Source: Acanthosoma haemorrhoidale (lineage: Eukaryota > Arthropoda > Insecta > Hemiptera > Acanthosomatidae). Taken from it: a stretch of DNA of 64,000 bases. The stretch is taken from contig OV884012.1 in the NCBI GenBank assembly GCA_930367205.1, positions 47,699,239 through 47,763,238 on the forward strand, read 5' to 3'. Positions 1 through 11,570 of this stretch are shown here, piece by piece (positions within the stretch are counted from its first letter, which is position 1; each line of letters starts with the position of its first letter). The notes under the pieces were generated by a model. That model did no database searches and was not told the origin of the DNA. It worked only from the letters and a program-made list of their open reading frames with translations. Both the position numbers and the translations under genes were made by a program.

Positions 1-3000
1 TGATTTATTTGATTGCTGCCCTACTTTCGAATAGGTGTCTCACTCACATCTTGTCTTTCAAGTTTCTGTAAGCTTTGGTAAGCATTCTCTATAACATTTC
101 ATGGTAATGAAAAGCATGAAAACAAAAATTAAACGTGAACAAGTTATAAAAACTTGAAGTTTTTTAATGACATGTTATGAATTTCCAGGTTAACGAGACA
201 TTTTAGGTCTGCTGGATAAATTTTAATACATGTTTGGTTAAATATTTTCTATTTATCGTGGGGTTGTTTAATTTTATTTTTTCCAATCAGTTTCTGCTAA
301 GATTGTTAACGATTATTATTAGATTTTTAGCAAGAAAATGTGTTTGCAAATACTCTCCCTAACAGTTGATGTAACAAATATCTCAGGAAAAAAAAAAATT
401 CCTCATTCGTTCTAGTATTTTTGTTTAAAAGTACACCACAAGAGTTCTTCAATTTAAGTGAATCATAAACTACGAATTATTGTCAGTATTAATGATCATG
501 TGTCCCGTAGCCATCAGACAACAAGGGTCCCATGAAGGAAAACTTAAACATGGAAATATACAGACAAAAATCTACAACCTGTACCTATTACAAACAAAAC
601 GTAATCAGATTGTACAGAAAAAGACTAGAGGTATGTCAAAGTTGTAATGGTAGTTTCATATAGCAGTCAAGTTTATAAATTAAATTTTCAAGTGATCAGC
701 AGCGACAAACACACAGGGGCTACAGATATACCAAGCCTTCAAAGCTGTTCGGTCGTGAGGGCAGGCTTCGAAGATAGGAGCTGTCAAGGAATACCTAATG
801 CAGGACAAAAATCGCTGATTAGAAAAAAAAAAAATCATATAGTTCTGGATTTTGGTAGAGTTGTTCACTGTAGTGTTCTATACTGCATTCAAAAAGTCCC
901 CTCCAGTGCGTAGGTGGGGTAGGAGTCAGTAAAAGGTCCCTTTTTTTTTTCTCGTATATCTCGGGAGCTATCAACTTTAGAAAAAGGTACTTCGTTTACA
1001 AAATTGATGTGCATTACATATACTAGAAGAAAGTTAATGATTGTTTGCATAGAGTCAGTTATAAGGGAGATAGAGGCGGATAAAATGTTAGTTTTTGTTA
1101 AAACACTAAAACATGAATCCATGGATAATAATTAAATTTCATCAATTATTTATAGGTAATAAATAATATTAGAAGTAACGTAATAGTGAATAACTTTAAA
1201 AGCTAGAAAAACCAACCAAGGGGTTCCTTAAGTTTCAGCTACCACCGTAGTATAGCTGACCATCTACCCATTGTTGCTACTCTACTATCAGTTGGGTTAT
1301 AAACTTCACAAAAGTCAGTGAAACCGTTTTAGTGCCGATTTACAGTGTCCACTTTCTCTGTACTGGACACTCTTCGATAGTAAAAGTGTTTCATTTGTGA
1401 CGGTAGAGTAGAGAGTAATGGCTGCTGTGTTGGTGAAAATGGGATTATTGGTTTGAGAAGCGCAAGATGGCAAAGCTGAAACTCTTCAAAGTAAGAATAA
1501 AGTGTTTTTATGGCATTGATTGGCCGCTATAAATGACAGCACATGATACAAACATGTACCCAAAAACTGATCATTTTCTAGACCAAGTTGAGGATAGGTT
1601 CATGAAACCCTCACAGTGTTCTTGGATTAGTTAGTTTATAAAAAAAGAACTGAACAGTATAAAATGAAAATAAAACTAGTTTTTATTGCCCATACTATAA
1701 TTACTCCGATTCCTTTTATACATCGCAGTTTTAAGGATAAACTTCCTAAAAGGTTTTCTGAACTTAATGTTAATAGTATTTAAAAACTATATTCTCTTGT
1801 CATAAATCAAAAAAATCTTTAGTTGCTGAAAATTAGAATTGGACCACTTGATAATTGTGATAAATGATCTGACGCCTAATACATTTTCAATATTACATTC
1901 GACAATTTAATCACAAATTAAACATTAGAATTTTAATTGTTTTACCGTCATGACATGTAATAGTATTAAACCTTTAGTAAATGATAGAGGTCACGTGTTC
2001 ATGATGGAATTATGATGCTTAGCTATTATTATGTCGATACACACACAATTAATGTAAACACCACTTTGTCAGAGAATTTGTATCAGAAGGTAACTTGGCT
2101 TTATTATTATAATTTGTTTCTCTTTTTTAATTAATTCACAAGAGTGAAACATTGATAAAACCAGCAAAATGGCATAATAACAGAAATGACATGACCCATG
2201 AGGGAAAAGGACATGTAGTGATACTCCCACTAATTTTATTTAAGATAGACTGTTTATCGTGATAATAAAAAAAAAATCAAAACACTCCTACAAGGCTTGA
2301 ATTTTTTCATCTTCGGTATTTATAAACCTTTCTTTTAATGAAGAGCTGACATAGAGGACTATTGAATTATGTATAGATTTTTCTGTCTAAACGATGACTT
2401 TTGACAATAATTAAAAGCTAAAGCGACGCCAGGACAGATAAGGACAAAGGATGAGACTAATGCGGCTATTCGGAGAAAGGATGTATTACATATGAGAGGA
2501 TATAATCCTTCAGTTTGAGGACGAGTCCATCACTCTCGGCCAGCAAGAGGGCCTAAAGCCTGAGGGTCCCTCCAGGATTATGTGGCTTTCTGGATGCTAA
2601 ATTGCCTAGCCCTCGCCCCTTCAGCTACCTGCACAAGAGTTCTCACAGTGCCCGTCTCTAAATCATTCTACTTTCGCAATAATTTAGATGAGGGGCCTTT
2701 TTTTTTTCTTTTTTATTGCCATGATCCCTTTTTATCATACCACAGCATAAATTTTGATCCATATCCTGTTGTTACGGACCAAACCAAACACCACCAAAAT
2801 GCCAAAAATGAACACGAGATTTAACTATCGTTCATATATTTGAGGAGTGCCGCTATTGCAGATATATTTTAAATAACCTAAACACTACATTAACACTTCC
2901 AGCAGCATAAAAAAATGACTAACCGACGATAAATAACAAATTGACACTTCTAACGTTTAATATGTAATACTTGCCATGAATAATACTACAAATACCTTTA

Positions 3001-3565
3001 ATTGGTATAAATGTCCTTCAAATAATCAGGCTTACCTTGTCCATTAAAACCCACATGGTAATAAAATGTTAAAATAGCTCCTGGCGGATGGTCGGTGTAA
3101 CAGCATCACTGGTTTCACGTAAAAAATTATAATAAGAGACATAGCAACTATCATCTATAAGCAATATAAAATCTTGAATGAATAAACCAACGATTGCGCA
3201 GGACATAAAGTGGCAGGTGAGTTTAAACATTTTGATTGAGACTCTTTGTTGGAAGTCTCATTGCCTATTCTTGTTGGGTTTACCTACTGTCGTCTGGGTA
3301 ATGGAAAACGGTTTCACACTCACAGAGAACATAATAGAATAGAATAAAGATTCTATTCCGAGACAAAGATGAATAAAAATATCGTATAGATAACGAATTC
3401 ATTTCTGACACACTAAAAAGAAAAATTACGGAGTAAAATCAAGTTCACTCTAATATGACCAATAAAATAAAATAAATAAAAATTGAAACAACATGTAGTC
3501 AATAAAGTACTAAGTATGAAAGTATAGTATAACGAACAAATCAGGCAAAAGACAAAAAAACAGAC
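1..3565. other. AT-rich non-genic stretch
   Basis: No coding or RNA feature is supported here. The sequence is A/T-rich with short homopolymers. Open frames near 650-910 and 2580-2820 are short, low in complexity and match nothing I recognise. A slightly GC-richer patch lies at about 2500-2660 and has no identifiable content. Confidence 0.6.
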
Positions 3566-3568
3566 AAA

Positions 3569-3705
3569 CTAGCAAGCGGCTGTCTGAATGGTGAGCAAGT
3601 GTTGTATTAGGACGGTTTTGAAATTTCTTAAGGATGAAGGATGACGCATATTAGGAGGGAAAGAGTTCCAGAGACTGGTGGAGTGAACAAGGAAAGCATG
3701 AATCG
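3569..3705 (-). pseudogene. LINE reverse transcriptase C-terminus remnant (family D)
   Basis: Read on the minus strand, an open stretch of about 45 codons ends at a stop at 3569-3571. It contains STSLWNSFPPNM followed by LRNFKTVLIQHL. An aromatic-rich 'LWNSLP' motif followed by a 'SLxxFKxxL' helix is the usual carboxy end of CR1-like and related non-LTR retrotransposon polyproteins. Nothing upstream on the minus strand within this piece extends the homology, so it is a short 5'-truncated scrap. A related fragment lies about 0.7 kb away in the same orientation. The assignment rests on motif reading only; the exact clade is not determined. Confidence 0.45.
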
Positions 3706-4314
3706 TTGCTTTTTTCTGTAAAAATTTGAATGATACAAAGAATTTACCTTATGGGGCCACAGTCCGTCTAGCTCCCATCACGACAAGACTACCTAAAGGT
3801 ATGTAAGCATTTGTCTTATCATTGATTGAGTTCGGGCGAAGTCCGTCCAGAAATATAAATCACTAAAAAATTAAATCGAGTGTTAAACGAGTACTCGATG
3901 AAAACAAAATTTCCTGTTTTATACTTAATCTTATTATAAAACTAAATCAACTTTAATATTCATAGATTAATTTAAAAATTTGATGAGGTCATATTCTCTG
4001 TAAAACACAATTTCAAAACCTAATGTTAGAATTAGAAATTTAATAATTAAGCCCGCTATTTATCATTTAATTGAATTTGGTATCTTGCTAATTGTAATAT
4101 AACTTATTTCTTCATGCTCTTAAGTAGTTCAATTCATTACAGGATGGACCAGCGATTCACACCTGTTTAAAAAAATTAAATAAATTCAAATATGAAAGAA
4201 AAATAATTTTTCAAAAATTATATGTCTCTCCAAATTAGTACTCTCCAGAAAAGTTTAAATAGGTAAAAACTTAAATGCTTAGTATACAGTTGATTTGGAT
4301 AGCAGAATACATCT

Positions 4315-4530
4315 ATAATACTATTATCATGACGGGGGAAGGAAGAAAATTCCAGAGAGCAGTTTCGCAAGTAGGAAGTAGTGGTGTAAATGTCAGAAAG
4401 ACGTGACCTTGTGCCCAGGGATTTAAACTGTAGAATATTGTAAATAAAAGGGTTTGTGGCATAGTTTGAAAGAATGAACCGAAGCAGTTTTGTTTATGGA
4501 GGGAGGAGGAGTGTCACATTAACACACTTT
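4315..4530 (-). pseudogene. Second family D LINE fragment
   Basis: Minus-strand translation gives NPFIYNILQFKSLGTRSRLS and then SDIYTTTSYLR in one frame. In another frame it gives ETALWNFLPSP, equivalent to the LWNSFP motif of the copy at 3569-3705. The change of frame between these pieces shows at least one indel. It is most simply a separate, slightly longer decayed copy of the same LINE C-terminal region. No poly(A) tail or target-site duplication was found, so the borders are approximate. Confidence 0.4.
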
Positions 4531-5040
4531 ACAGAATTCCAACAAAATAGTTCATGACTCACTTGAACATGTAACCCAGCCTTAGATAAGGACCCCTAAT
4601 ACCACACAACCATATGAATGGTGATATGCGAAGGACACTATATATATAAAGCTAATATTACAGCTACAAATAAATACAAATGGAAAATCATTGAGACAAA
4701 TTTTAGTTTATGGAATGTAGAATCAATTGTTTATTTCGCGATGTTTTACATAGCTATTAATTTGTACTAGAGTCATTCAAATGACCAAGACGAAGACCAG
4801 TTTTTTGTACATTCATTAATCACTCTTTTAAAACTCACCTGAGAAACGTTGAAAGATGAAGGTATTTACAGATGTTAATGTCTCTTTTTACCACATTAAA
4901 TCATGAAATTCACTGAGAACGGTAATGAATAATAAAAAGGAAGTACAAGGGATTCAATCCGCTTATGATGAGATACCTGAAGAATTTTTTGAACTGCCCT
5001 GCTTTCATGCACCGTTTCAATTTTTAGTGAATTTACCCCT
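4531..5040. other. AT-rich non-genic stretch
   Basis: No supported feature. A short TA-rich tract (tatatata) occurs near 4640. Confidence 0.6.
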
Positions 5041-5345
5041 TCAGGGGATACACCCATCTAGATATCCATTGGAGAATGTGGCTGATTGAGCGACGAGCGG
5101 ATATGGGAGTCTGCAGTGGAGGATGGAGAGACTCCGAGCCAGGTCCGGACACTAACAGATAAGGTGGATCGCCAAATGAGCTTGCGGTTTACATCGATCC
5201 AAGGCCCTAGGCACCTGTTAACTGACCCGCGCACATCTCTTTGTCTCCTTCCTCTACATCTCCGTCTGCCTGTCTGTCTCTACGGATTTTACCCTGACCA
5301 CTGGTCGTGGGCTTGTGGCGGAGCTTTCATTTGGCAAGTCTAACA
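5040..5345. other. GC-enriched patch of unknown origin
   Basis: This block of about 300 bp is clearly richer in G and C than its surroundings. It contains an open plus-strand frame of 85 codons (5086-5343) with no motif I recognise and a pyrimidine-rich segment near 5230-5280. The composition step suggests inserted DNA, such as an LTR or untranslated region of a retroelement, or an exon. I saw no terminal repeats or convincing splice sites. No function is assigned. Confidence 0.4.
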
Positions 5346-5410
5346 GGATGAGTTAAATTAAATTGAACCAGTAATGCAAGGATCTGTAGTCATAATCAAA
5401 ATGGATATTG

Positions 5411-5426
5411 TATTGTATACAATACG
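5411..5426. repeat. 16-bp perfect palindrome
   Basis: GTATTGTATACAATAC equals its own reverse complement. It lies in AT-rich DNA with further short dyads nearby (tgcattata ... tataatgca). A chance origin is possible at this size and composition. Confidence 0.5.
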
Positions 5427-5639
5427 CATAAAATGCATTATATTGTTGTACATATAATGCAGATAAAGGCGAAATGAAGGGCATAATATCAAGAAATGGC
5501 AGGATGTAGATGTGAGAGTTTCTTTGACAATATTCTATAATATTTTAAAATTTATTTATTATTTATTCGTTGGATCTAGTATATGTATATATCTAATATA
5601 CGGAGTTCTTTGGGCAGTGTTCCTAGTGTTTCTCTCACA

Positions 5640-5775
5640 TCTTTATGTCAATTCAAGGTCGCTTCGCCCCTTTCTCTGTAGACGATTCTTCGTTAGTTTT
5701 TATAACCATTCTTTTATTTACAATATCACCCTGTTCAAATCCCTGAAAAAGAGTCTGCTCCCAAACACAAGGTAA
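5640..5775 (+). pseudogene. Possible family D LINE fragment, plus strand
   Basis: The plus-strand frame contains NHSFIYNITLFKSLKKSLL. This resembles NPFIYNILQFKSLGTRSRL in the minus-strand fragment at 4315-4530, and the nucleotides also align over about 40 bases around 'ttttatttacaatat'. It sits in an 87-codon open frame (5512-5775) whose upstream part is hydrophobic and unrecognised. It is probably a third scrap of the same LINE in opposite orientation. The match is short, so a different origin is possible. Confidence 0.3.
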
Positions 5776-8295
5776 CATAACTGCAGGTTTCCACAGGTAC
5801 TTTCTGGTTGCTACAAACAGCGTTTTGGAGATGTCCTTTTATCTATACTTCATCCTCACGTATCTTTGAAATTATCCTTTTCCAACACCTCCTTAACCCA
5901 CTCAGACGCTATCTAAGCTAGGGTTAATTTAATAGAATTACTATAATTTAACGATTCTGTAGATTAAGACTCGGCTTCTATAAGAATAACCACTAAAATT
6001 TAATTTTTATTACTACTTACTTTCCTTCTACTTTTTGTTTTTTAATTTAATAGTGTATTATACTTGTTTTACATTGTAAATTGGCCAGAATTGAATTTAT
6101 TTATTACTTCATTGTTGTTATTTGTCAAGGACGTGGTTATCTATTATATTCTATATTAACTATAAAGAAAAAAAAAACTAAGGAAATGGGATCTAATGAC
6201 ATTGAGAACATCGTTTATTTCATATTGGGTTTCCGTCCTTAATTTGTTGTTAATCATGAGGAAAATATCAGAATAATAACCCTTCAATATCTGAGCAGCA
6301 TCTTGAGAGGAAAAGCTAAATAGTCAATGTATGCGTGGCTAACTTTCTTCAGATTTACTTTTTTTGTAAATACGGTTTCTGAGATCTCAAGGTGTTCTTT
6401 ATATTAAATTTAATATTACAGGTAAATTTGACCGTTTCCACGACCAGTACCGTAATCTAAAATCACAATAACACGCCTAAATGTAGAAAGAACGTTTAAA
6501 AAATAATTATCCCTTACATGCTTAAAACACCTATCTTTTTTGCAAATAAAATAGATCGTGATACACAGGAGTGTTAACTTTTAGCTAGTTATATTATGTT
6601 GGTTCAACGGTGGACGAAATTTTTATATGGGGGCTACGTTGAGAACACGCGCTCCTGAAGTTTAATGATGCTGGAGAAGAAATCACATTTACATAGAAAT
6701 GTTTTGAACTAACTATGAGATTTTAGAGTTAGTCATTTCATTTTTTTTATGATGGAAAAATGAAAAAAGGAAGTCATTGAAAGGGGATTTCTATTATTTT
6801 ATGTTTATCAGGTTTTCTGTAAATTTTCCTCGTTCTTCTTTAAAATTTTTTAACTAATTCATAGATTGTAAAGTTTATTATAACCACATCCCTAACGTCT
6901 AAGTTTATTGTAGCCCCGTACAATTAAGCATCGACTCCTTAGGAAATCTTGTAAAAATTTCAAGGTGTCTGATCTTTCAACTTAGATATATGAAGTAAAG
7001 CTGTTAAATTAGGTTGGCTATCTGAAATAACTTCATTCTACGCTTGGATATATTTATGTAGTGTGGAGGGGGCAGGTTCCTTGCCACATGTATAAAACAT
7101 ATTATTTTATCTGGGTACAATCCGTTTTCTAGAAGCTAAACATCATAAGAAATCTTTCAATTGGACATGGTACGAAAGATTCTACATCAGCCACACATCA
7201 TGTCGTGTATTAAATGGCATTGTACACAACTGATATAATATATTCAATTTCAAACATATATAATCTATAATCAGAAATAGACTATCGGTTACAGTGTTTA
7301 ATAAATGATTATTTGAGGAGTAATGTAGTACGGTGCAATATGGATTAGTGTTGCCTTTATTAACAAAGTCTTATAGTATAAGTTATCTATGAAAGCTACA
7401 GATAAATTACTAGAGTTACTATATAATAATCAATTTTTTATTGCTTATTTATTTCGGCTTTGAGTTATGAAATATAAATCAAAGGTGTAAAGAATTGTTC
7501 CAACCCTCGGAGTGGAGGTAAGAAGCGGTAAGGGATGATGAATGGGGTGAGAAGAGGCCCACCTAGACTGGCTTTAAAGTGGATTTAGCCACCAACCCCA
7601 ATCACCGAGAACTAATTGCCACAATTGCCTCTTCGATACCTCCTATAATCACCTCTCTTCGCTAATATATAAAATAACATCGTCATTATAAACTATATTT
7701 ATTATTAATCTAAATTTAAATTTCATCCCGTAAAAAATAGTCCAATAAACAGAACGACATCCACTCAATAAGGAAACGATCGTAACCTTATCAATTTATC
7801 ATCCAAGTTCAGTACCATTCATAATGAAAGTATTTTATTTTTGCTCTATTACAGTTCCTAACAGCTGCAAATCAGAAAAAATTACTGAAATTAAAAGCCA
7901 ATGATATTTCTGTGTTTTCAGTTCGCCATTGTTGGTTCAAACAATGGGATTAGTTTACGTTATCAGTGACATTTTAATGAATGTAAGGGCTCTTTTGACA
8001 TTTTCAGTCATGCTGTTTTACAGCAGTAAATCTGTGTACTGTATTTTGAGAGATCTATGATTTACCTAGTTGTTCTTACAACACGCTGAATCAAACAAGC
8101 ATAAGTAATTTTGTTCCCTTGGATTTAATTTTACTATGCTATTAAAATCAGTTCTTCATCAGCTTGGTTCAGTCTTCTGAGAAAGGCCGCTTAATATTCG
8201 TAATCACTCAAACTTATATACATAATTACTCTGTCATCACTAGTCAGGTAATGAAAAATAAACAACCCTCTACCCACATAATTTCTCTGATTGAA
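5776..8295. other. AT-rich non-genic stretch
   Basis: No supported gene or RNA. A modestly GC-richer patch at about 7495-7650 has no recognisable content. The rest is A/T-rich single-copy-looking DNA with many stops in all frames. Confidence 0.55.
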
Positions 8296-8299
8296 TAGA

Positions 8300-9090
8300 A
8301 CTTTACTCATTGACTCATAGACACCTACTTCACAGCCCGGCTTTATTGGTACGCCTCAAGCTGCTGATATACCAGAGCGTCCTAAGACCTGCTTTGAAGT
8401 ATGGGACCTCTCTCTTCAAGTATCTGACTCCTAACACTCTCAAAACGCTCCAGCAATTTCAGAACAGAGTTCTCCGCACTTCCCTCAAACATACCCCGTT
8501 CGACCGAATGAAGGCAGACGAGATGCATAAAAAATTTGAAGTGCTCACCATTCAAGATTTCATCAAGAGAAGGCACATAAAATTTTTTGACTCACTCCGA
8601 CACAGCCACAACCCACTATTCTCCGACCTTCAACCACCACCAATGCCCGTCAGATGGAAGCACTGCTGGACCGCCGAAGCCTGAGGACAGATGGACGTGA
8701 TCGAACCCTAGCCCCCTGACGGAGACTGAAGATCTACACCCAGCCGAGAGATCGAGACCGATCTCCCGGCCGACTCAACCGAAGCTACAAGACCCAATCT
8801 ACCTGTTTAAGCAGGGTCGACATTCCGGCCGAGAGGCCGACTTATTTCAGGCCCCTGCCGGGCCAGGCTTGACCTGGCCAACTACAAACCATTGCCTAGG
8901 CACCCCTAGGCTCCACCCTCGGTAGACTCTCACTACCTTCCTGATTTCACCTGCCTCCTTTAGGCATTCCACACCCTATATCCTTCTCATACATGCCTTC
9001 AAATGGGGGACTCCCCTTGGTGAAAGGCACTCATTAGCCCAAAATAATTTTCCTTTATTTTTCCCACATCCTATTTTTATAAGTTTGAGA
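8300..9090 (+). mobile_element. Non-LTR retrotransposon 3' fragment (family A, copy 1)
   Basis: This is a 5'-truncated LINE made of the end of the reverse transcriptase ORF (to 8684) and a 3' untranslated region of about 400 bp. The UTR shares the terminal block 'cctttatttttccc' and 'tttgaga' with the copy at 24205-25248. It also shares the preceding 'ctctcac' and 'cttcaa' blocks with copies at 36503-36713 and 37634-37862. The UTR is notably GC-rich at 8680-8900. The end lacks a clean poly(A) and abuts, tail-to-tail, a minus-strand jockey-like element at about 9095. No target-site duplication was found, so deletion or rearrangement at the junction is likely. Confidence 0.75.
8310..8684 (+). 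pseudogene. Reverse transcriptase C-terminal fragment, family A LINE
   Basis: This is the last part of a jockey-like ORF2 (reverse transcriptase thumb/connection and C-terminal region). The characteristic string RLKLLIYQSVLRPALKYG, near residues 14-31, is followed by FQNRVLRTSLKHTPF and RRHIKFFDSLRHSHNPLFSD. The same motifs occur in the copies at 24.8 kb and 37.1 kb, which confirms one family. The catalytic palm (YADD) is missing, so this copy cannot be active. The ATG at 8310 is internal and not a true start; the homology begins near HLLHSPALL. Confidence 0.75.
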
Positions 9091-9111
9091 ATAATGATAC
9101 TTTAGGATTTT

Positions 9112-9429
9112 TTAAGTTACATTCCACAGAGAGTTATCCCTGGTAGAAAGAGAGGAGAGGTGGGGATCGAAGGAATCGGAACGGAAGGACGCCAATTCCC
9201 GCTTTACCAATCTGCAGTACTGATTGTATGAGCGGTGATCAGCAGGATGTTGGGATCTTTGCCATACTGTTCTGGAACGGCGTTTGGATTGGATTACATC
9301 TTTGAGATGCTGATGTAAACGATTATGATTGTGAATTTTTAGATTTTTAGCCTCCCAAGCCGACCTCTGGGCCAGAGTAGTGGAAGAATGCACTGCATAT
9401 TCTAGGTCTTGGGATATTTTCAGGGACAC
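9112..9429 (-). pseudogene. ORF2 linker between endonuclease and RT (broken)
   Basis: A 105-codon minus-strand frame carries the region that in jockey-type ORF2 follows the endonuclease: HSSTTLAQRSAWEAKN, RRSRTVWQRSQHPADHRSYN and a terminal STRDNSLWNVT. The 'DNSLWxxTK' string normally precedes the reverse transcriptase fingers, and here the element ends a few codons later. No RT motif follows in any minus-strand frame. This supports truncation at about 9095. Confidence 0.6.
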
Positions 9430-9439
9430 TTTAAGGTCT

Positions 9440-10190
9440 ACAGAATCTGTGAGAAGCTGGTGAAAGTGGTTCCAGCCAATTGAGCCCCTAATAAATGAAG
9501 CAGGAGTTTGTGAACTGGTCTTAGGGAAATGGTTAATAATAAAGGACTATGATTGGAGGAGAGGCCATCGAGGCGCGTGAGTGAATAGTTTAGTGTTCCT
9601 AAACTATTGTAGAGGAAAAATTCAAGGAGATCTGGATTTCGGTTGGGATCTGATGGCCAGTAGGTAGCTGATTCAAAAGAAATAGTGGAGCAATGTTTCC
9701 GTGCGAGTGCAGACAGCAAAGCACGTACTCGTGTATTCGTGGATCTTGACCCCGATGTTGGTGCTTTGCATGAAAGTCCCCACCCACAATGAAACGATGT
9801 CCTATGGAGTCTAGAAAGGAGATTAATTAATCTAGAATTGGGAATCGGAAATGGATTTATTTGGTGGGCAGTACAATGATGCTAGAGTAAGGAGGAGAGT
9901 GAAGGTGCTGATTGACACTGCAGTGGACTGAAGGAAATCATGTGCTACCAAAGGAACTATGCGATGGGATATGGAGTTATGGACAATGACAGCGGTGCCT
10001 GCATGTGCTCTTTCTTCTGGAAGATCAGTTCAATAAGTCTGGTGCTGTCAAATAGTAAATGGTCGTTTATTCGTAAGTCTTGTTTCAGTAATGAGAGCTA
10101 CGTCGATGTTCTTGTCGTAGAGTAGTGCTGTCAGTTTGTTAGTGTGGATGCGAACACCATTCGCATTCCAAAGGAGAATAGATAAGGGGT
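9440..10190 (-). pseudogene. APE-type endonuclease domain of the same element (broken)
   Basis: Several pieces in shifting frames match the exonuclease-endonuclease-phosphatase fold of non-LTR elements. They are LLWNANGV with the active-site Asn (around 10165-10175), DVALITETRL with the catalytic Glu (near 10084), VGGDFHAKH (9764-9787) and SSNHSPLLLTIS near 9510-9540. Two conserved positions look altered: the usual GGDFNAKH has His for Asn, and the usual SDHxP has Asn for Asp. Several stops and at least two frame changes are present. The domain would nick the target DNA to prime reverse transcription. This copy is almost certainly inactive. Confidence 0.7.
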
Positions 10191-10499
10191 CGGAAGGATC
10201 CACTTATGGATTTTGTTTATCGGGGATAAGGCAGGGGGCAAGATTTGCAAGAAGGAAATTGAGAGGGGTAATTAGGGTTCTGAACTCTGTAAGGAATGAA
10301 GTTAAAAGGCTGGTGAGATCCGAAGAGCTTGTAGGTGGAATAATATGCGAGATGTGTGGTTAAGGATGGGATGGAATTTGTAGGTTGACGGGATTAACGG
10401 AACGCTGAGGAAGATGAACTTGCTGACAGGGAATGGGCGGTGCCTGTGACTGCTCTCTGTTGCGAACGGCATTGGCCAAAGTAACAAAAGGCCTCAAAT

Positions 10500-11560
10500 T
10501 TCCGGCTGGGTTGCTTCTTAAGCTACCTGTGGCTGGCTTCTCTTCTTCTGGCCGACGACGTTGTTCGCTCCTTGACGTTAGGATTTAAGGATGTAAGCGT
10601 CGCAGCCCTTGTAGTTGGCCGGATGGCCTGCAGTACGCATACTGCAGGTGATTTTAGGGGCTTCTTGCACAATTCACTTTTGCGCTTCTTACTGCACTTA
10701 ACATACCTGGGAGGGTAGTGACATTATGACTTCGTGTGCCCATATTCTTGGCAATTATGGCATTAGACTATGTCACGTTTGAGGTAAGGTTTTTCAACCT
10801 GTACTCTTGTGTAATACAGATGGGTGAATTCGTAGATTTTTTCTACTCCTGGTGTTTGCTCTAGATCAACAAAGAACAAGGGCAACGGCGTCTTGATCGC
10901 TTTGTATTGCTGCCTATCCTCATGGAGCACGTTCGTTATTTGGTGAACTTTGAAACCGAGAGCTGAGAGTTCTTCTTCAATTTCATTAACTCGTGTGGTC
11001 GGGGAAAAATTTCTGATCACTACTCGTAGTGATCTTTCATGCTTTATCGGGCAAGTATGAAAGTCAGCCTTTGTTTCTTCTAAGTATTTAACTATCGCTC
11101 GATATGTATCGGCAGGGTCCAGAGAATTTTTTGTGTCCCAAGACGGATTTAGGCACGTGTATTTGCCTGTACCTATGATTTTACTCATTTGAGTACATAG
11201 CAATTTAAAATCACTAATTTTACGTACAAATATTGCAGGTGGGTTAGGCTGTGTGGGAGTTGGATTAGAGCCCATGTCCTCTACTTCAATATTTTTTAAC
11301 ACCTCATAACTGTTGGGCGTGAAAAATGGGGACTCAACATTTGTTTGTTGTTTTGATGTGGTAGGTTGTGGTGGTGGTATTTCTTTCATAGAGCTGCTGG
11401 GTGCTGAAGAATATACAGGCACATTTATGTTGAATCGTTGTGGCTTTTGTTTGATAAGCGTTGAAGTAGGTGTTGGTCCAAGAGACCTTGACCGGCTCTG
11501 CCCTCGTACATGGGTGAGCTCCAAAAAGTAGTTAAAATATACGAACAACAAAAACAACAA
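10500..11560 (-). pseudogene. ORF1 gag-like protein of jockey-type element (broken)
   Basis: An uninterrupted 265-codon frame (11560-10763) has a proline/serine/threonine-rich N-terminal half. Its C-terminal half has the features of the PRE_C2HC domain of X-element/jockey nucleic-acid-binding proteins (RVVIRNFSPTTRVNEIEEEL, then LGFKVHQITNVLHED and PLPLFFVDLE). A TAA stop at 10763-10765 interrupts the frame just before a CCHC zinc knuckle (CHNCQEYGHT), which continues in the same frame. A second in-frame stop falls inside the knuckle before its last cysteine. A further cysteine-containing stretch continues to roughly 10560. ORF1 proteins of this group coat the element RNA; this copy would lack its knuckles. 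Confidence 0.7.
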
Positions 11561-11570
11561 TGTTGAAGGT

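Larger units (their letters stand above)
9095..11570 (-). mobile_element. Jockey-like non-LTR retrotransposon, 5' part (minus strand)
   Basis: Read right to left, this element carries a gag-like ORF1 (11560 to about 10500), then an APE-type endonuclease (about 10190 to 9440), then the linker that precedes the reverse transcriptase (9429-9112). It breaks off at about 9095, so the RT domain and 3' end are missing. The order ORF1, EN, (RT) is that of the jockey superfamily. Premature stops and several frameshifts make it a dead copy. It is joined tail-to-tail to the plus-strand family A fragment. The 5' border is uncertain, because the first 15 or so residues of the ORF1 frame look like fortuitous flanking sequence. 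Confidence 0.75.

Noticed and set aside
9940..10363. Plus-strand ORFs
   Set aside because: They are shadows of the minus-strand endonuclease domain, which has clear motifs.
11313..11531. Plus-strand 72-codon ORF
   Set aside because: It is antisense to the longer ORF1 frame, which shows the gag-like domain.
8300..11570. A single twin-primed (inverted) LINE insertion
   Set aside because: The inverted part lies downstream of the sense 3' end, the reverse of the twin-priming arrangement, and the two parts are not shown to be the same family.
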